This document shows positions 61,033 to 64,000 of a stretch of 64,000 nt of DNA, one piece after another. Made by a program: the position numbers and the translations under genes. This DNA comes from Pelagibacteraceae bacterium AG-325-C10 (GTDB lineage Bacteria > Pseudomonadota > Alphaproteobacteria > Pelagibacterales > Pelagibacteraceae). Under the pieces are notes generated by a model that saw only the letters and a list, made by a program, of their open reading frames with translations, had not been told where the DNA came from and did no database searches. The stretch is taken from positions 1-64,000 of the forward strand of contig QBYD01000004.1 of NCBI GenBank assembly GCA_003282975.1. Reading direction: 5' to 3'. Each line of letters starts with the position of its first letter. Position 1 is the stretch's first letter.

Positions 61033-62037
61033 GTGTCAGATCATTTTAAAGCATTAATCCTTAATCAAGACGGCGAAAATTTTACAAGAGAAGTCAAATC
61101 AATTGATAAAAGTTTTTTAAAACATGGAGATGTTACTGTAAAAGTTGAATTTTCAGGACTTAATTATAAAGATGCTCTTATATTAAAGAATGGCGCAAGA
61201 TTAGTTAAAGAATTTCCTCATATACCTGGCATAGATTTTTCTGGAACAGTTGAAGAGAGTGCAAATAAAAATTTTAAGGTAGGTGATGAAGTTATTTTAA
61301 CAGGTTGGAGAGTGGGAGAAATTTATTTTGGAGGCTATTCTCAATACGCAAAAGTAAAAGGTGAATTTCTAGTTAAAAAACCAAAAAATCTATCTTTAAA
61401 ACAAGCAATGATAATGGGAACAGCTGGATTTACTGCTTTACAAAGTTCATTTACAACCAAAACAACTAGAGAAGAATTGTTATTGGGGGAAAAAGTTGAA
61501 AATGTAATTGTAAGCGGAGCTTCAGGTGGTGTTGGTAGTATGAGTGTAATGATACTTAATAAACTTGGTTGCAATGTAACAGCTGTTACAGGAAAAGATA
61601 CTAATGCTGATTATTTAAAATCAATAGGTGCAAAAAACATCATAAACACTAGTGAATTAACTAAAGAGGCCAGACCATTAGACAAAGGATTGTGGGATGG
61701 TGCAGTAGATACTGTTGGTGGCAATGTTTTAGAAAATATTTTATCTCAAACAAAAGATGGTGGAATAGTTTCTACATGCGGAAATGCAGCTGGAATAAAA
61801 TTAAATACAACTGTTATGCCATTTATTATTAGAGGTGTTAAATTATGGGGAATTAATTCTGTAACTGCGTCTTTACCTAGAAGACAATTTTTATGGAACG
61901 AAGCATCAAAATTAATAGATTTTGAATTATTAGAAAAATCAGTAAAAGAAATTAGCCTAGATGATTTAAGTAATATCTATGGCAAAATGTTAAAGGGTGA
62001 AACTTCAGGTAGATATATCATCAACCTGAATAAGTAA
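61033..62037 (+). CDS. acuI: acrylyl-CoA reductase (AcuI/YhdH family)
   Basis: A 334-residue medium-chain reductase starting at GTG 61033. The AcuI/YhdH signatures are FSGLNYKDALILKNGARLV, FPHIPGIDFSGTVEES, GDEVILTGWRVGEIYFGGYSQYAKVKG, MIMGTAGFTAL and the NADPH loop VSGASGGVGSMSV. It reduces acryloyl-CoA to propionyl-CoA and detoxifies acrylate from DMSP cleavage, which would complement the DddP-like protein at 45397, although the two genes are far apart. It overlaps the LysR gene by TAATG. Confidence 0.87.
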   Translation: MSDHFKALILNQDGENFTREVKSIDKSFLKHGDVTVKVEFSGLNYKDALILKNGARLVKEFPHIPGIDFSGTVEESANKNFKVGDEVILTGWRVGEIYFGGYSQYAKVKGEFLVKKPKNLSLKQAMIMGTAGFTALQSSFTTKTTREELLLGEKVENVIVSGASGGVGSMSVMILNKLGCNVTAVTGKDTNADYLKSIGAKNIINTSELTKEARPLDKGLWDGAVDTVGGNVLENILSQTKDGGIVSTCGNAAGIKLNTTVMPFIIRGVKLWGINSVTASLPRRQFLWNEASKLIDFELLEKSVKEISLDDLSNIYGKMLKGETSGRYIINLNK

Positions 62038-62924
62038 TGGATTGGGATAAATTAAAAATTTTTCATGCAGTTGCAGAAGCGGGTAGCTTTACAAACGCTA
62101 CAATTAATTTAAATTTAAGCCAATCAGCAATCAGTAGACAAATACAATCACTCGAACAAGATTTAAAAGTTCAATTATTTGAAAGACATGCAAGAGGTTT
62201 AACTCTTACAGAAAACGGTGAGTATGTTTTTAAAACTGCACATGAAGTTATCAGTAAACTTAAAGAGGTTGAAACATCATTAGGCGATCAAAAAAATAAA
62301 CCAACTGGAAAATTAACAATTACAACTGTTAGAAGTTTCGGAACTCACTGGTTAACTCCAAGAATTCAAGAATTTATGAGACTTAATCCTGAAATTGAAA
62401 TTGAATTAGTTTTTGATGACAAAGAATTAGATTTAAGCACACGCCAAGCCGATATTGGTATATTCATGAGAAGACCAAAACAACTGAATTATATTCAAAA
62501 AAAACTAGTTGATATTAAATATTATATTTATGGTTCAAATAAATACTTAGAAAAATTTGGAATGCCTAAAACAATCAGTGATTTAAACAAACATAATTTC
62601 ATTTCTTTTGGCAAGGGAGCTCCTTCACCAGTATATAATCCTGATTGGGCTTTGAAACTTGGAATGCATGACGGTAAAAAAAGAAAAACAGTAATGAAAG
62701 TGAATAGTGTTATGGGTTTACTTTTAGCAGTAGAGACAGGGGTAGGCTTAGCTGCTTTACCAGAATATTTAGTTTCAAATTCTAACAATGTAATTAAAGT
62801 ATTACCAAAATCTGAAGGTCCAATTACTGAAGCCCATTTTGTATATCCTCAGTCACTTAAAAATACTGCAAGAGTTCAAGCTTTTAGGAACTTTTTATTC
62901 AGTAAAATAGGTGATTGGAAATAA
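62037..62924 (+). CDS. LysR-family transcriptional regulator
   Basis: A 295-residue LTTR with N-terminal helix-turn-helix (KIFHAVAEAGSFTNATINLNLSQSAISRQIQSLEQDL) and a periplasmic-binding-fold effector domain (TITTVRSFGTHWLTPRIQEFM; VETGVGLAALPEYLV). It is encoded in the same direction as acuI with a TAATG overlap rather than divergently, so its targets cannot be guessed from the usual layout. folE-acuI control or control of distant genes is possible. Confidence 0.92.
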   Translation: MDWDKLKIFHAVAEAGSFTNATINLNLSQSAISRQIQSLEQDLKVQLFERHARGLTLTENGEYVFKTAHEVISKLKEVETSLGDQKNKPTGKLTITTVRSFGTHWLTPRIQEFMRLNPEIEIELVFDDKELDLSTRQADIGIFMRRPKQLNYIQKKLVDIKYYIYGSNKYLEKFGMPKTISDLNKHNFISFGKGAPSPVYNPDWALKLGMHDGKKRKTVMKVNSVMGLLLAVETGVGLAALPEYLVSNSNNVIKVLPKSEGPITEAHFVYPQSLKNTARVQAFRNFLFSKIGDWK

Positions 62925-62986
62925 TAACTTTTTACTTCAATAGTTTTAAATTTATCTAATAATTATATTTACAACTGCGACAATAT

Positions 62987-63030
62987 ATGCGATTGATAAT
63001 CATTCGCATTGAGAATAATTCTCATTCGCA
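62987..63030. promoter_or_regulatory. tandem Fur-box operator
   Basis: Two palindromes lie in tandem before the iron-binding protein gene: ATGCGATTGATAATCATTCGCAT (62987-63009, core TGATAATCA) and TGAGAATAATTCTCA (63010-63024), a perfect 7-1-7 Fur repeat. TCATTCGCA occurs twice, 22 bases apart, so the units face the same side of the helix. Repression by Fur (or another member of its family) when iron is ample is the expected role. Confidence 0.85.
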
Positions 63031-63056
63031 AATTAACAATATAAATTAAGGATAAT

Positions 63057-64000
63057 ATGAGAAAAATATCAATTATAGCATTAATTTCGACTTTATTTGT
63101 ATCAGCTTTTGCTGTTGCAGCTGAAGTAAATATTTTTAATGCAAGACACTATAAAGCAGACGCTGAGCTTTATAATAAGTTTACAAAGAAAACTGGAATT
63201 AAAGTAAATTTAATTAACGGCAAATCAGGCGCTCTTGAAAAAAGAATGATCGAAGAAGGAGCCGATTCTTCTGCTGATCTTTATATTACTGCTGATGCTG
63301 GTAGATGTGGTGCTTTCCAAGCTAAAGGAATGACACAGAAGGGACTAGTATCTCCAACAATTAAATCATCAGTTCCAAAAAACTTCAGAACAACTCATTG
63401 GGTAGGTGTAGCAAAAAGAGCTAGAATTATCTATTACTCTCCTGAAAGAGTAACAGGTGCTGAATTATCTGGAATGTCTTATGAAGGTCTAGCTGATCCA
63501 AAATGGAAAGGTAGATTAGTAATAAGAAAATCAAGCAACATTTATAACAAATCATTAGTAGCATCATTAATTGAGAATAATGGAAAAGTAGCTACACGTG
63601 AATGGGCTAAAGGTGTTGTTGCAAACATGGCAAGAGACTCTAAAGGAAACGATAGAGCTCAAATTATGGCAGTAGCTGCTGGTGAAGCAGATATTGCAGT
63701 TGCAAATACTTATTACTTAGCACTTATGTTATCTGGTAAAAAAGGTGCAGAACAACAAGCAGCTGCTAAAAAAGTTAAAGCGTTTTTCCCTAATCAACAA
63801 GGCAGAGGAACACATATGAATATTAGTTGTGCTGCTTTAGTAAAAGGTGCGCCTAACAAAGCAAATGCAATAGCTCTAGTTGATTATTTACTATCACCAG
63901 AAGCTCAAGAACATTTTACAAATAATACTTTTGAGTTTCCAATGATAGGTGGAGTTTCACCAAATCCATTAGTAGTAAACAATTTAGGATTAGATTTTAA
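63057..64000 (+). CDS. fbpA: ferric iron ABC transporter substrate-binding protein (partial, 3' end beyond window)
   Basis: Not in the ORF track because it runs off the right edge. ATG 63057 has an AAGGA ribosome site. The first 22 residues form a signal peptide (MRKISIIALISTLFVSAFAVAA). The mature 290 visible residues match FbpA/FutA: VNIFNARHYKADAELYNKF, LYITADAGRCGAF, ADPKWKGRLVIRKSS, and the ferric-binding tyrosine pair in VANTYYLALML. It captures Fe(III) in the periplasm; permease and ATPase genes are expected further on or elsewhere. Typical length is near 335-340 residues, so roughly 25 are missing. Confidence 0.9.
   Translation, partial: MRKISIIALISTLFVSAFAVAAEVNIFNARHYKADAELYNKFTKKTGIKVNLINGKSGALEKRMIEEGADSSADLYITADAGRCGAFQAKGMTQKGLVSPTIKSSVPKNFRTTHWVGVAKRARIIYYSPERVTGAELSGMSYEGLADPKWKGRLVIRKSSNIYNKSLVASLIENNGKVATREWAKGVVANMARDSKGNDRAQIMAVAAGEADIAVANTYYLALMLSGKKGAEQQAAAKKVKAFFPNQQGRGTHMNISCAALVKGAPNKANAIALVDYLLSPEAQEHFTNNTFEFPMIGGVSPNPLVVNNLGLDF

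Overview
The window looks like a chromosome segment of a SAR11-type (Pelagibacterales) marine alphaproteobacterium. The DNA is very AT-rich. Genes are packed with stop/start overlaps (TAATG, ATGA) or gaps of a few bases, and no gap reaches 300 bases. The content is dominated by use of methylated amines, methylated sulfur compounds and one-carbon units. I saw no rRNA, tRNA, CRISPR, insertion sequence, prophage or clear pseudogene. The organism call is inference from composition and gene content; no marker gene is present.

Layout. 1-4614 (minus strand): methylamine assimilation (gmaS, mgsA, the start of mgsB running off the left edge) behind an FAD oxidoreductase. 4755-7748: malyl-CoA lyase with the two malate-CoA ligase subunits. 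7784-17846: a trimethylamine/TMAO block, with TMAO demethylase tdm and trimethylamine monooxygenase tmm on the minus strand flanking the transporter genes tmoX, tmoW and tmoV on the plus strand. Three small exported or membrane protein genes sit between tmoX and tmoW. 17941-22397: glycerol kinase, glycerol-3-phosphate dehydrogenase, an iron alcohol dehydrogenase and a class I amidotransferase. 22402-29319: formate-THF ligase and a four-subunit sarcosine oxidase (soxBDAG). 29333-34227 (minus): housekeeping genes (EamA exporter, racemase, cupin, cold-shock protein, acetyltransferase, purK, purE). 34320-37723: a tight unknown cluster led by an M19 dipeptidase homologue that has lost metal ligands. 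38409-40503 (minus): a DmdA-like GcvT-family demethylase with a methylene-THF reductase. 40740-46632: Rieske oxygenase, betaine-homocysteine methyltransferase, dimethylglycine dehydrogenase and a DddP-like metalloenzyme. 46632-53096: P-loop kinase, nucleotidyltransferase, 2OG-Fe(II) oxygenase, crotonase-like protein, SBP56/methanethiol oxidase, 2Fe-2S ferredoxin, CoA-binding protein and a large transporter. 53717-59493: a second dimethylglycine dehydrogenase-type protein followed by etfB, etfA and ETF-quinone oxidoreductase. 59495-62924: DUF2237, hisI, folE, acuI and a LysR regulator. 63057-end: a ferric-iron binding protein behind two Fur-box palindromes.

How it fits together. Trimethylamine would be oxidised by Tmm to TMAO; TMAO is imported by TmoXWV and demethylated by Tdm; methylamine enters the N-methylglutamate route. 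Glycine betaine would be demethylated by the Rieske oxygenase or BHMT to dimethylglycine, then sarcosine, then glycine. The methyl groups load onto tetrahydrofolate. Electrons from the dehydrogenases pass to ETF and ETF-QO and so to quinone. A DmdA-like protein, a DddP-like protein, methanethiol oxidase and AcuI point to DMSP and methanethiol turnover as well.

The best candidates for undescribed biology are the M19-homologue / 554-residue / DUF3726 / CxxC-microprotein cluster (34320-37723) and the kinase / nucleotidyltransferase / 2OG-oxygenase set (46632-48287).
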